A DNA stretch of 64,000 nt from Gordonia sp. KTR9 (GCF_000143885.2 NC_018581.1:3100001-3164000), one strand, 5' to 3'; counted from the first letter of the stretch, positions 49,301 through 54,600 are shown. Notes: a model not told the origin generated them from the letters alone. Program-made: numbers and translations.

Positions 49301-51639
49301 TAGCCGGCGCCGCCCGGGTCGAGCGTCTCCAGGAACCAGATGCGACGCTGCGCGGGCGACAACGGCAGCACGCCGTCGCGGTCGACCCGGCGCAGGGGCA
49401 CATGCCGCGCGGGGACGCCCGTCCGATCGGGGTCCCCGCCGTCCTGCCCGTCGATGATCGATGCCAGACCTCGAACGGTGGGGTCGGCGAACACGGCACG
49501 CGCGGAGACGGTGGTGTCGAATCGCTCGGCTGCCCGGGCAGCCACCCTCGTCACGGTGAGCGAGTTGCCGCCGAGATCGAACAGCGACGTGGTGACCCCG
49601 ACGTCGCCGACACCCAGGATCTCGGCGACGATCGCGGCCAGCGCCGTCTCGGTGGCGGTGGCGGGCGGTTCGGCGACCGCCGGCGAGTTCCCGGACACCA
49701 CCGGGTCGGGCAGGGCGCCGCGATCGAGCTTGCCGTTCACGGTGAGCGGGAGCCGCGGGAGCCAGACGTATCGCGTCGGCACCATGTAGTCGGGCACCGC
49801 GGTCGCCAGGAGTGCGCGAATCTCGTTCTCCGCCAGTCCGACCCCGTCGGTGGCGACCGGATCACCGACCCCGTCGGTGGCGACGAGGTAGCCGACGAGA
49901 TGCTCGGTGTCGCCGAGGGTGCGGATGTCCGCTCCCGCGGCGTCGACACCGTCGAGCCCCGACATCGCCGACTCCACCTCGCCGAGCTCGATGCGGAAGC
50001 CGCGGAGCTTCACCTGGCCATCGCGTCGTCCCACGAATTCGATGGACCCGTTGCGGGACACCCCGACGTCGCCGGTGCGATACATCCGGCTGCCCGGCGG
50101 TCCGAACGGGTCGGCCACGTACCGGGTGGACGTCTGACCGTGCCGGTTCAGGAACCCGCGGGTGACCTGCGCACCCGAGACGTACAGTTCACCGGGCACC
50201 CCGTCGGGCACGCATGCGAGCCGGCCGTCGAGCACGTGTACACGCGAACCGAGCAGTGGGGTCCCGATGTCGGAGGCGGTCGCCTCGTCGACGAAGGCGC
50301 GCGTCAGTTCGCGGCGGGTCATGTAGACGGTCGTCTCGGTCGGACCGTACATGTTGTTGAGTTGCGGACCCGCGACGTCGGCGCCCGAACGGGTCGCCGA
50401 CCCGTCTGTCTCCCGGTCCGACTGCCACTTCCGGACCTGCTCGTAGTCGAGCAGCTCTCCCGAGAAGTGCACTCGCCGAACGGAGTCGGGCAACCGGCGG
50501 CCGTGGGGCGGCCGGACGGCCGCGGCGAACTGATAGAACGACGACGGGGTGAAGTTGACGATCGTCACCCCGTGCCGGTCGAAGGCCTCGACCACGTCGT
50601 CGGGGGCGCGTGTGGTCGCGTGATCGAGCACGAGCAGGCGCCCGCCCGCGCGCAGGGCAGCCCAGATCTCACCCACCGACACGTCGAATGCGTAGGAGTG
50701 GAACAGCGACCACACGTCGTCGGGCGTGCTCTCCACGACGGCGTCGAGTGCCGTCAGCAGCGCCACCACGTTGTCGTGGGTGACGACGACACCCTTGGGT
50801 CGCCCGGTGGACCCGGAGGTGTACATCACGTAGGCGCTCGTATGCGCGCCCACGTGTTCCGGCAGCGGCGGGGGCGGCGTGCCGTCGGCGGCGATCTCGT
50901 ACTGCGCCGTCAAGTCCTGCGGAGTGCACAGCGGCACGTCCATCTCGGCCCAGGCCTCGACGGTCTCGGCCTCGGCCAGGACGACGACAGGTGACGCGTC
51001 CTCGACGATGCCGGTCAGGCGCGCGACCGGATGGGTGCGATCGAGGGGCAGATAGGCGGCGCCGGTCTTGAGGACCGCCAGCAACACCACGACGAGGTCG
51101 ACCGACCGCGGCAGCGCGACGCCGACGAGGGTCTCCGGTCCCGCGCCGCGGGCAACGAGGGCGTGGGCCATCTGTTCCGATCGCCCGTCGAGGTCACGGT
51201 AGGTGAGCGACGCGCCGTCGAGGTCGGTGAGGGCGACGGCGTCGGCACGGCGGCGCGCGGCGATCCGGAAGAGTCCCGGCAGCGACTCGCGGTCGCCGGC
51301 GCCGAGGACCTCGGCGAAGCGCCGATCGAGTTCGTCGACGATCTCGGTGGCAGCCGCAGCGAGCTGCGACCCACTCAGCCCTGCGCGCGGCATCAACGCC
51401 GTCACCGTCGCACGCAGCGCGGCGTCGGACGCGACGCCGCGCTCGGCCAGGGTGATGGCCGACGCCGACACCCGCCGATGGAGGGCGCGGAAGGACACCG
51501 GCCCCGCCGCACCGGTCATGGCCTGGTCGTCGCCCGCGTGGGTGGCGGCGAGCGCGAGTGACCGTAGCGCCGAGGGGCGGTGCGGCGACGATGGGGCGGG
51601 CACCGTCGAGGCGCGGGGAATCGAGGCGTCCGACGTCAC
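28393..51639 (-). CDS. Giant non-ribosomal peptide synthetase, second subunit (7,748 residues, ends in thioesterase)
   Basis: Takes the growing peptide from the first subunit and finishes it. Order (residues approximate): degenerate A-domain N-fragment 35-75; A3 120-640, PCP3 690; C4 (HHxxxDG 901), A4 to 1750, PCP4 1803; C5 (2011), A5 to 2840, PCP5 2895, epimerase 2930-3440 (HHLGVDAVSW, TVGWFT); DCL-type C6 (PTPLQHGLFYE, HHIILDGWS 3611), A6 3911-4440, PCP6 4490; C7 (4688), A7 to 5500, PCP7 5565; C8 (5759), A8 to 6640, PCP8 6686; C9 (HHIAGDAAS 6875), A-domain remnant 7215-7350, PCP9 7403, thioesterase with GWSIGG near 7542 and His near 7717. Six complete A domains here. The ATG overlaps the stop of the first subunit by 4 bases. 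No frameshift seen over 23 kb. Confidence 0.97.
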   Translation of the reverse strand: MTSDASIPRASTVPAPSSPHRPSALRSLALAATHAGDDQAMTGAAGPVSFRALHRRVSASAITLAERGVASDAALRATVTALMPRAGLSGSQLAAAATEIVDELDRRFAEVLGAGDRESLPGLFRIAARRRADAVALTDLDGASLTYRDLDGRSEQMAHALVARGAGPETLVGVALPRSVDLVVVLLAVLKTGAAYLPLDRTHPVARLTGIVEDASPVVVLAEAETVEAWAEMDVPLCTPQDLTAQYEIAADGTPPPPLPEHVGAHTSAYVMYTSGSTGRPKGVVVTHDNVVALLTALDAVVESTPDDVWSLFHSYAFDVSVGEIWAALRAGGRLLVLDHATTRAPDDVVEAFDRHGVTIVNFTPSSFYQFAAAVRPPHGRRLPDSVRRVHFSGELLDYEQVRKWQSDRETDGSATRSGADVAGPQLNNMYGPTETTVYMTRRELTRAFVDEATASDIGTPLLGSRVHVLDGRLACVPDGVPGELYVSGAQVTRGFLNRHGQTSTRYVADPFGPPGSRMYRTGDVGVSRNGSIEFVGRRDGQVKLRGFRIELGEVESAMSGLDGVDAAGADIRTLGDTEHLVGYLVATDGVGDPVATDGVGLAENEIRALLATAVPDYMVPTRYVWLPRLPLTVNGKLDRGALPDPVVSGNSPAVAEPPATATETALAAIVAEILGVGDVGVTTSLFDLGGNSLTVTRVAARAAERFDTTVSARAVFADPTVRGLASIIDGQDGGDPDRTGVPARHVPLRRVDRDGVLPLSPAQRRIWFLETLDPGGAGYLIPAVLRLSAAPTPSRDGGHRAPDPAVVAAALADLLARHEVLRTRFVSVDGVPEQVIAPVGDPRHDVRVAPPIDMRDADEADVSATIAEITTRGFDLEAAAPVRARLLRVADDDVILVLVVHHIISDGGSVAPMVTDFMTAYEARQAGREPGWAPLPVHYVDYAVWQHDKLGDAADPTSLAARQLDYWRTRLAGAPELVELPVDRPRAPVRDDTGAELSSVFDAATWNALRELAGRHGATMFMVVHALLAVTLVRSGADDDVVIGTPVAGRGERDLDALIGMFVNTLALRSRVRRDAAFVDLLDDIRDIDVAALDHADLPFETVVDEVVAGRNTAHPPLVQVALAFQNASRPEVELPGLVVAEIEAPVTTAKVDLQVTVLDEPGRPADADTRVIVTYAAALFDADTVDAFLRRMVAIARAVAGDPHTPVGDLPTGDDDSGSVVASPGIASSRTTLADLLDAAISANPDGIAVTENGRHLTYAELDVRTRRLAGVLGARGAGPGSVIALAIPRSLEGTVGFWAVARTGAAVAPVDPALPGERLRHMLDTVDARLGVTSTALVAGLEPSSPAVEWVVADHHTCDDVTGSGETGVETAARHPRTDEIAYVIFTSGSTGRPKGVEVTHRGLADLVADARVRFDLTPAARVLRFAAPGFDAAVFETLVAVAAASTMVVVPDGVTGGVELAATLRRERVTHATITPTALATVSDALSEPVSDGLSEPGSDDPGSGTRAAGFPDLEVISVAGDVCSPELVRTWSPGRSMRNLYGPTEATIWATSSGPMRPDSAVTIGGPIAGITAAVLDQRLHPVPAGVAGELYLAGPALAAGYVGQAALTAERFVAAPFPTTASGAPGERMYRTGDIVRWRRRNGRWSLDFLGRNDFQVKIRGFRIELGEIDAVLGEHHAVDFSTTAGIEHPTSGETVLVSWVHGVAGVAPDTDDVAAHAARRLPAHMMPAVIVPIGEIPLTATGKLDTGALPTPRFGGDVHVPPETETEQTVAAVYAQVLGLDPAEEVSAEASFFALGGTSLSATRVVARLGVALGVEIPVRALFETPTVRALAAAVDAGTHGRGGDLPALEAVRRPDPVPLSYAQRRMWFLNQFDPDSTAYVIPIVVRVRGDLDVPAMRSTILDVVDRHEVLRTIYPTVASDDAVAAGAISGGVEPVTHVPTDWAERITVGHTEITPRAVASSDEVVHQEIHELVAATFDVTTDLPVRARIVSVSATEHVLVIVLHHIAADGESAPVLATEIARAYRSRRSGRAPDWPALPFQYADYAVWQRRRLGDAADPESLMARQLRFWGERLTGLPDVIPLPTDRPRPAVSDGRAATVRWTLPSAAVARLRRRAAARRATLFMVAHTATAAVLARLTSTARIAVATPVAGRGRQEIDQLIGMFVNTVVLSVDVEPHLTVGALLERVKNADLAAFDNADVPFERVIDAANPRRIENVEPLAQVLLVHATTGEPSLGALDGLDAEFVELEDTAAKFDLSIGFRETADGGLAGSITYATALFDQATAEMISSALSSALTALAADTDLPVADIPILTTAEAAAQQQLSVGRVVRLADLTVPGAIAAADHVRTPEAVAVRCGERTLTHREFGARVATLARDLIDLGIGPEDCVAVCMPRSVELVVAIHAVLAAGGQYMPVAPDAPTDRTRYMVDTSHATIALVCDDRAPAAHVVDRTVVVDAGSPVDLDTAPVADAERRSTLRPEHAAYTIFTSGSTGRPKGVTVSHRAVVNRLRWGVDEFGIGPDDSILLKTPVTFDVSVPELLTPQLTGARLVVAPDDAHLDPRSMARLIDAEQITTVHFVPSLLAVFVDEIRDAAHPLLPSLRHLYCSGEALPPATLRAARAVLPHVRVTNLFGPTETAVEVTAATPNLDADMVPIGRPVWNTQTFVLDRRLRPVPAGVTGELYLGGVQLARGYADRTDLTAERFVADPAGGGARLYRTGDLVRRNRVGDLEYLGRSDFQVKLRGQRIELGEIEAVLAEVDGVRQAVVTVASAPGGSDHLVGYLIGPDTSGTGGADSVARAREAVTASLPAYMRPTLWVPLTEAPLGSTGKLDRKALPAPRFDPLSAAEDSDAAPVGESEQTVAAIVASVLGLEDIPMTRSFFELGGDSIASIRLTSVLRAAGLHLTPRDVFAASTIRDLARVARTESIAGLDELPGGAVGPVGMTPGLGWMLELADEPDELADFSQSTVLTLPAEADDAAVRAVVTAVAAAHPMLTASLRIDAGGAPSVLAGGGDPGDVAVEIIDRSDIPGTATSAPAVDDSVRAAHARALGTLSPADGRLLAAVGVRFADGTGRLVVAAHHLGVDAVSWPTIVTGLGRAWWQYRNGESPALTASGTSFRRWSGVLAELVDRAAEIDWWSAQLPLASPPEWTVDRVRDRLATTVSVTRTVEPVLAERVLGTVTESFRARPDTVLAAAVALAVRGPESASGPVSMMIENHGREEGIAPGADLTETVGWFTSFVPVSVDVPGTAWTGGVPGPVGNAEDVTPGRRLATMVKALKDTQARMPDNGIAFGPLRWSRPDSPLRARPLPPITVNYLGLLGHGAGSEASGPNNRANLDETQTTATEFVPVPDAPSLPPSVRGEMSALAALTVTVAAAATAHGRELRVDLTAPEGLLDESALAGIADRWATALSSLAAYVDAVGDPGPSETDVIGGLDQAEIDHVLAARSATPRTRDPYAIWPPTPLQHGLFYEAERLVGSDPYVTQSIIEFDGNHPVDTILPAIRELLVRQRVLRSGFTRTPSGRLVVVVPPTDHPAVTEPDFRGADLTDVSVADAAARIAEIAAEDLRRPFALDTPPLLRFSAVSHDTVTGPALTLVITAHHIILDGWSGPVLVADLLAAHLGRPAITPARDFESYLAWLESRDRTTALDAWREHLADVGPTLVCPQVHPRGDREPRRHEVTVRVTADRRTALERTVRRLGTTTSTVLHAAWSIVLSRFTGEERVVFGETVSGRPADLDGADSMIGLFINTVPVVADVDPRQTLAGLIGELHRARARMLDHQFVGLGDITAVTGHSRLFDTLVVFESYPVDVDTVVEGSRTSGLEIRDVSTTDATHYPLALIAAPEGDDLCLTVKADLAVVGDGIAEVIAATLTDVLDAVTDDPALPTAALDPMPAAMRSTVEGWSRGVGVGLGWSGRSVGSVVAERVGLSVGAVAVRVGERVVSYGEFGGLVGGVARELSGLGVGVDSAVGVVMSRSLELLVAVHAVVAVGGRYVPVEVDAPAERVGFMLSTAGVGVVVVRAGDVASGGVGGVSGVRRVVVDCGEGVGLSVDGVVVGGVSGVVGAGLLGGVVSGVGEVPGGAGVYTLFTSGSTGRPKGVTVSQAAVVNRLGWMQSLFGLEQRDVVLWKTPVSFDVSVWELFWPLMVGASVVVAEPGGHRDPWYVASVVERCGVSVCHFVPSMLSVFVEALGESAQQQGSVGLGSLRQVFCSGEALGVGAVEGLRGLVPSVRVVNLYGPTEAAVDVTSYVVSGGEVVVPIGRAVPNVSVWVLDSRLRPVPVGVVGELYLGGVQVARGYASRAGLTAERFVADPFGGVGVRLYRTGDRVRWSGVGELEYVGRVDFQVKLRGQRIELGEIETVLAGADDVVAAAVVVRDDRLVAYIAGPDESAVPGVREHAARRLASYMVPDTVVVLDTLPLNTAGKVDRKALPAPDVVSDARVEPDTDTEVAIAGVFADVLGLSGSESISVTDTFFDLGGNSLAATRLAARVSRMLGVTVRVRDVFDAPTVRDLARRVDAPGSGTATPGLRRPSVSRPSDSPRPSVLPLSSAQRRMWFINQYEPEVASYIIPFAFRIRGQVDVEHLRRALADVVARHEILRTTYPIGRDGRPEQLIHEVDAGSSASDRDGFDWATVDSESEALAVAAEPYDLTRDLPVRARAHVEPGTGALLVISIHHIAADGESGRALSRDLLIAYEARRDGRTPDWLPLPIQYADHVVRTAGRVDEQDEHRQWWVRQLTGAPVLLDVPTTYPRPATPTMRGAAVEFVIPGRVAQGVDALARHCDASAFMVLHAALAAVLGRLAGTRDVVIGTAAAGRDGDTDDLIGMFVNTVALRTPIVPAQAFADLLRVVREVDLDALDHADVPFDDVVDELGVVRAASHAPLVQVLLTTSELAVPVTPDGRFAGLEIEPVSVEDNSAKLDLTLGVLTDPAQGAPWRGSLTYATDLYDESDARRLVDRFVGVLAAAVGDGTCPVGDLNVLTGDEEMVPLVSGIPDPDPTLLADLLIGATRTRPAHPAVVDGEEIWSYAELDTASSHLAYDLVERGIGPEDVVACAFPRSATAQLALWAVAKTGAVYCPIDPRYPAERIARVLAAADAALILTDGTVEGLTADVAATSSAPLLLTPDLVRDLRRRPVVDPPRPLRPMTADSGAYMIFTSGSTGTPKGVLVTHRGLAGVAAVLRDRHRSGPEARWLGISSPAFDAAILEVLGTYGSAATLVVVPPDVVGGRDLADFITANNATHAFLVTSVAASLPDPARLPMTDVLVGGEAVPDTEKNRWAPHVGFHNGYGPTETTIISVTSPPIGTDEPVHLGSPVPGASAVVLDEWLHPVPPEVVGELYLAGPELARGYNARPAMTAERFVAAPFGEPGTRMYRTGDLVRRSRDGALTYVGRSDFQVKLRGQRLELGEIESVLSAHPEVRTAAVVGVGNPVASLAGYVEPVDPGGGPDQARQMTAALREHLAAHLPPHMIPAALAVLDTMPRSPIGKIDRARLPAIEPTSADAERVPPSTHTERVLAAIVGDVLGVDETASDGSSGTGVSVTADFFAIGGNSLSATRVSARAGDAFGVRVGVRDIFEAPTVRRLARRIDAAYDDASRPPPLRRADPRPAFIPLSYAQQRIWFLNRLDPGSGAYTIPLLARLRGRLDRDALRDAVIDLIARHEVLRTIFPAQGGEPRQHILPVDEARARLRWETVAVSPDLADPTALVGDVTFDVTTELPLRVRLVAVGRDGMQPDEHILVVVLHHIAADGESMRPLVADLWSAYLARAEGRAPEPGAGSGASGPNTINGAGSGASGPNTIDDAGSGASGPNTIAAAPLIQFADHALWQRDTLGDIDSAESVLGRQVSYWTNRLAGVPDLLPLPTDRPRPPVASQRGGRVTADIPVELTGRIAATARAHGATEFMVVHAALSIMLARLSATRDIVISTPVAGRGHAQLDDLVGMFVNTVVLRTDVDPRTPIGEFLERVRVDDVNALARADVPFEYLVDRLSPVRSEAFAPISQVMLSVLHDRENPDRADADRDGTTPRVPVVRSGAVGSDVLVLEPIEASTGTTQLDLTVAVTIRPGRPWAVEIVYATDLFDEPTARTAIIRLTRILEAIVGEGDLPVGAIDLTDGAERARIAGLVAGPDLPVPWSTITDAIEAAARRSPESTALAAGERTVTYREFLDRVTRLAETLTTRGVGPDVAVGVCIPRSVELVLAIHAVIMAGGSYVSIDPSTPTDRVSAMVDAASIAMILTVDVRPPALSALSTPTLVVDGSAPQAAISGPRPELRRPRPSNALYTLFTSGSTGTPKGVTVSHGAVLNRLTWMSVRSPLRPDDAVMLKTPVTFDVSVPELFEALIAGARLVIVEDGRHVDPAHVLAEIERHRVTSVHFVPSMMAAFVEYIGDHPQRREALSSLRRINASGEALPAAVAEAMTALAPQADLDNLYGPTEAAVEVTAYRFAPGDVLVPIGRPNANTTTWVLDDMLRPAPVGVVGELYVGGDQLARGYAGRPDLTAERFVADPTGVVGGRLYRTGDLVRWNVSGALEYLGRADFQVKLRGQRIELGEIETVLARADGVTHAAVTVRSGPAGDALVGYLAGSVDLDAIREHLRQSLPQYMRPAQWVILDSVPLTATGKLDRRALPAPGGELTGMEPPADAAERAVALVFAEVLGLDEVSVTVPFFDLGGNSLAAMRVVARIGEQLGVDLDVRDLFRTPTVRELARIMMRRRVAEHPLVARPRPPRIPLSYAQQRLWFINQFDVTSPMYNMPVAFDIRGFLDVGALRAAVVAVMTRHEPLRTVYPLGEDGVPTQHILDPATAADALRFDSAGSAEEAMTLCAEGFDVSTQLPLRVAIATSPPEASSGTPPTHRVVLVLHHIAGDAASLAILAGEVLGGYRHDATIDVPGIAYADHALWQRDVLGDLDDPTSPMSVQYSYWAETLAGVPAALEIPGDRPRPPVADPTGGRLSLELGERRSAAVASTARAHGMTPFMVCHAAFVAALARVADVDDVSVGAAVSGRGHAATAGLIGMFVNTVVLRTELRVADTVGDLLRRVRDTDLAAFAHADIPFETLVEHLAPVRSTAHGPLVQVMLNYVAESSGGPAVPGPGRGPVIGVDSHPLIVDGLEVVAVEPGPPPAKVDLTLGLAERPVGAGSGVELVGEIDYAAALFDVETVTAIRDVFLHMLDAVTGDVDAVVDEVDVSGAGDGVSAIVDSAGRAVPPRVPGEMYERAEDGALIPTGVRARWVDAPGSRREIVGPIARHPRIDGRRVDLDVVEEALAAVTGVTAAAVVGLPTDDGVEVGACVVLDRDDLDVPGLRRELSQTLAAHCVPTMISIVESIPLGTDGRPDHGEVAARMTADGGVRNGTEDTAPTGRWEVTVAEAMTEITGQAVTSSGQGFFDAGGTSLSAVRLVSLLRRRTGVPVEVAWIFAGPTPRDLGARLAAYVVQEDPGATDVPRGEVVVPLRAEGSRAPVFCVHPADGLAWLFAGLTPYLDDRPVFGLQDPFVVAGDTADASIRDLAGRYVAEIRRIAPDGPYHLVGWSIGGLIAQEMAAELRSQGAEVGVLALLDSYPATDDDLEIDDETAHSGVSTQDAPAGAANARTPDARTTVADLLGGWRAVIDIDTVTAADDPAAIAAAIRERVTGLGLLDGAAFDRMLQRMATSAERTVDHRPRAYDGDAMLVIAAAGEADPDMTAERWAPFLRGRVTRVDVDADHLGIVGSDALREIGPRIDAAIAEAEARDRDA
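28400..31430 (-). other. NRPS terminal module 9: C9 - degenerate A - PCP9 - TE
   Basis: C9 has HHIAGDAAS, an intact His-His-Asp site but Ala where Gly is usual. The next segment keeps only traces of A7-A10: VPPRVPGEMYE, ALIPTGVRARW (normally YRTGD; the Asp is lost), RIDGRRVDLDVVEEAL, and GTDGRPDHGEV (normally GKxD; the Lys is lost). Motifs A1-A5, including the ATP loop, are absent. PCP9 has FFDAGGTSLSAVRLV and the TE has GWSIGGLIAQEMA plus DADHLGIVG. PCP9 thus needs loading in trans, or stays empty. Confidence 0.85.
31470..34770 (-). other. NRPS module 8: C8 - A8 - PCP8
   Basis: LCL-type C8 (HHIAADGES) carries a 39-base triple repeat (34156-34272) that adds GAGSGASGPN-type loops. The A8 pocket read by eye is D V P H N S L V E K, nearly the same as A5 (D V P H Y S L V E K) and related to Ser-type pockets but with Pro at 239 and Glu at 331. 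Substrate not assigned; a Ser-like or diamino acid is possible. Confidence 0.75.
34156..34272 (-). repeat. Three in-frame 39-bp tandem repeats in NRPS C8
   Basis: Copies begin at 34156, 34195 and 34234 and contain (plus strand) TTCGGCCCGCTCGCTCCGCT followed by CCCGGCG. They encode GAGSGASGPNTI three times. The same element occurs elsewhere in this window, in coding (41611-41640, 56304-56324) and intergenic (60251-60317) positions. Confidence 0.9.
34830..37975 (-). other. NRPS module 7: C7 - A7 - PCP7
   Basis: LCL-type C7 (HHIAADGES). A7 pocket read by eye is D A L F L G G I I K: no charged residue besides the conserved Asp and Lys, which suggests an aliphatic or otherwise hydrophobic substrate (inference). 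The usual Pro near the fourth pocket residue is Thr (HAFLVTSVAA). PCP7 has FFAIGGNSLSATRV. Confidence 0.75.
38070..41260 (-). other. NRPS module 6: DCL-type C6 - A6 (Ser) - PCP6, with foreign-looking A core
   Basis: C6 reads WPPTPLQHGLFYE and HHIILDGWS, the DCL pattern expected after an epimerase. The A6 pocket is D V W H F S L V D K, the standard Ser code. The A6 core (about 38530-39900) is G/T-rich on its coding strand and uses GTG, GGT and GGG where neighbouring domains use GTC and GGC; composition returns to normal after motif A8. Confidence 0.85.
41300..46060 (-). other. NRPS module 5: C5 - A5 - PCP5 - E
   Basis: C5 HHIAADGES. A5 pocket D V P H Y S L V E K, paralogous to A8. PCP5 has the FFELGGDSI form usual before epimerases. 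E domain: HHLGVDAVSWPTI, ENHGREE, TVGWFTSFVPV and VNYLG. Residue 5 of the peptide should therefore be D. An element GAGSEASGPN (41611-41640) interrupts the E-domain C-terminal loop in frame. Confidence 0.85.
41611..41640 (-). repeat. Dispersed GAGSEASGP element, copy in NRPS E domain
   Basis: Plus strand ATTCGGCCCGCTCGCTTCGC followed by TCCCGGCGCC; reverse complement of the units at 60251-60317. In frame inside the epimerase. Confidence 0.85.
46110..49390 (-). other. NRPS module 4: C4 - A4 - PCP4
   Basis: C4 HHIISDGGS. A4 pocket read by eye D A F T S A L I W K, similar at its end to A2 (..A L I W K). Substrate not assigned. A 24-base duplication (47136-47183) adds LSEPVSDG-type residues between motifs A4 and A5. 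Confidence 0.75.
47136..47183 (-). repeat. 24-bp in-frame duplication in NRPS A4
   Basis: Two near-identical units at 47136-47159 and 47160-47183 (GGYTCGGAGAGC..ATC.GACA), keeping the frame. Confidence 0.8.
49455..51290 (-). other. NRPS module 3, second half: A3 - PCP3 without its own C domain
   Basis: A3 pocket read by eye D V G N H S M V Y K, built on the Thr-like frame (VNFTPSSFYQ, NNMYGPTETTV) but with different lining residues; not assigned. PCP3 LFDLGGNSLTVTRV. Its condensation domain is C3 at the end of the upstream protein, so the module is split between two polypeptides. A 27-base-period duplication lies at 49838-49884 (VATDGVGDP twice). Confidence 0.8.
51300..51639 (-). other. Degenerate A-domain N-fragment at the start of the second NRPS
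   Basis: Residues about 25-110. The stretch with GPVSFRALHRRVSASAITLA copies the start of an A domain (motif A1 side) but stops after about 45 residues and continues as a helical segment (AAAATEIVDELDRRFAEVLG) before the true A3. Probably an inter-protein docking element. Confidence 0.65.
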
Positions 51640-54600
51640 GCGGGTCCCACACGATTTCGCGGGACCGCACCCGTTCCGGAATCGGTGTCGAGATGCAACA
51701 CGGCCTCGGCGGCGGTTCGTACACTCTTGAAGACGTCGTCGATGGACCGGTCGGCATCGGCGAGAAGAGTTGCCACGGCGATGGTCAGCGCCTCCGCCGG
51801 ATCGTCGTCGGGAACCGAGATCGACATCGCGACAGCCGTCGCCTCGAGGTCGGCGAAGGTCACCGTCGGCGCCCCCGCGACGCCGATGACGGTGTCGGGC
51901 GCGACCGCCGCGACCGCCGACACGATCTCGTGCAGCGGCCGCGCGTCCTCGGTTCCCCGGTGGTCCGCGGCGGTCCCCTCCTCCCAGAGCGCGAGATCCC
52001 CGACCGCGGTGTCCGGCCGTGTCACGATGTCGGCCAGCAGGTTTCGGTACCGATCGGCGAACAAGGCCACGGTGTCGGGGTCGAACAGATCGGTGTCGAA
52101 GGCGATCTGCCCGCCCAGGGCCCCGTTCCGGTCGACGCCGTCGGGGTCACCCGGGTAGAGCATGACCTCGAGATCGACCTTGGCGGGGAACGACGAGGGC
52201 AGCCGCGGGCGGACGTGCAGGCCGTCGAGTTCGACGTCCGGGAATTCGAGGTTCTGGTAGGCGATCATCACCGAGAACAGCGGATTGCGGCGTCCGCGAC
52301 GGACCGACCCGCGGTCGGCGCGGGCGAGGTGATCGACGATCTCGTCGAAGGACACGTCGGTGTGCCCCAGGTCGGCGAAATCGTCGGTGTGTACGCGTCG
52401 CAACAGGTCCGCGAACGGCTCGTCGAGGCGCAGCTGCGTACGCAGTGGCACCGTGGTGGCGAGCATTCCCACCATGTCGGTCAGGGCGGGATCGTCCCGG
52501 CCGGCGAACGGCGTGCCGATGACGATGTCGTCGCTGCCCGCCAGTCGTCCGATCAGGACGGCGAGCGCCGCATGCAGGACGGCGAACTGGGTCGTGTTAC
52601 CCACCCGCGCCATCTGTCGGATCATCGTCGCGGTCGACGACGGGATGTGGAGATCGACGACGCCACCGAGGTGACGCGGCTCGACGGGCCGCGGACGGTC
52701 GGTCGGGATCGTCGCCGGCTCCCCCACCCGGTCGAGACGCCGTCCCCAGTACTCGAGTTGACGCTGTCGTTCGGTGACTCCGTCGGGTCGGGTGGTCTGG
52801 AGGCGCTCAGCATGCCAGATCGCGTAGTCCGCGAACTGCACTCGCTGCCCGGCGGCACTGCGCGGTCCTGGCTTGCCCGCGATCCGGGCGGCGTAGAACT
52901 CGGCGAGGTCCCGAGCGAGCGGGCCGAGCGATCCACCGTCGGCGTTGATGTGGTGCACGACGAACACCAGCACGTGTCGGTCGGCGCTCAGTCGCAGGAT
53001 CGTCGCACGGACGGCCGGCGGTCCGGTCAGATCGAAACCGGCGTCGACGACCCCGGCGACCTCGGCGGCCACCCGGTCCCCGGAGGTGGTCTCGAGCCGG
53101 TCCCCGGCGAGATCGACCAGCGGAATCCGCAACGCGTGCACGGCATCCGCGGCGGGGATGATCAGTTGTACCGGCGCACCGTCGTGCAGCGGATAGCGGG
53201 TCCGCAGCGACTCGTGGCGGGCGACGAGATCGCCCACAGCGCCGGTGAGGGCGGGGACGTCCAATCGGCCGTCGAGTTCCAGGGTCAGGCCGACGTTGTA
53301 CGCGGGTGACGTCGGATCGGTCTGGTTGATGGACCACAGCCCGCGTTGGACCCCGGTGAGGTCGACGACGTGGGTGCGTTCGCGCGGTGTCAGCATGCGC
53401 CCGGCCACCGCCTGGTCGGCCGTCGCCACCGCGGCCACGAAATCCGCCACGGTGGGATTCTCGAAGAGCAGCGACATCGGTACGCGGCGTCCGATGTGCT
53501 GTTCGACGCGATAGGCGACCTTGGTCGCCGACAGCGAGCTGCCGCCGAGTTCGAAGAACCCGTCGTGGACGCTGACCTGTCGCACCCCGAGCACGTCGGC
53601 GAAGATCTGGGCCACGACGCCTTCGAGCCGGCTGCGGGGCGCGACGTACTCACGTGCGGGCGAGATCTCCACCGCGGGCAGAGCGCGGCGGTCGACCTTG
53701 CCTGTGCGGGTCATCGGCAGCTCGTCGAGCACCACCACGGTGTGCGGCACGAGGTGTGCGGGCAGACGGGCGGCAGCGTGGTCGAGGATGTGCTCGGGTG
53801 CCGGCATTCGATCGGCCGGAGCGGTCACGTACGACACCAGGACCGTCTCCCCCGCCGGCGTCGATGTGCCGACGGTGACCGCGCTCTCCACGTCGGGATG
53901 GCTCGCGAGAACCCCGTCGACCTCACCGGGTTCGACCCGCATCCCGCGGATCTTGATCTGGAAGTCGTTGCGGCCGTGATAGACGATGTCACCGGACGGC
54001 GTCCTCGTGACGAGGTCGCCGGTGCGATACATCCGGCCCCCGACGTCGAACGGATCGGCGACGAACCGGGCTGCCGTCAATCCGGGACGACCGTGATAGC
54101 CGCGCCCGAGCGCCCGTCCGGACAGATACAGCTCACCCAGGACACCGTCCGGAACCGGGCGCAGGCCCCCGTCGAGGATTTTGACGCCGACTCCGGAGAT
54201 CGGTCCGCCGATCGTGACCGGCTCCGCCGGCCGTAGGGGCGCGGAGGCGGTGGCCCAGATGGTGGTCTCGCTGGGGCCGTACAGATTCAGCAGGGGGCGA
54301 CCCGCCGAGTCCCATTTGGCGACCAGCTCCGGCGGGCAGGCCTCACCCGCCACCATCACGACCGAGAGTTCGGGCACCGCTGCGGGATCGAGGGTGGCGA
54401 GCGCGGTGGGCGTCATGATCGTGTGCGTGACCCGATGCCGGGCGATGACGTTCTCGAGTTCGGGTCCGGCGAACACATCGGGTGGGCTGATCACCAGCTG
54501 GGCCCCCGAACACACCGCGAACACGATCTCCCAGACCGCCACATCGAATCCCGGTGCGGCGACGTGGAGTATGCGCGAATCCGGGGCCGCACCCAGCCGG

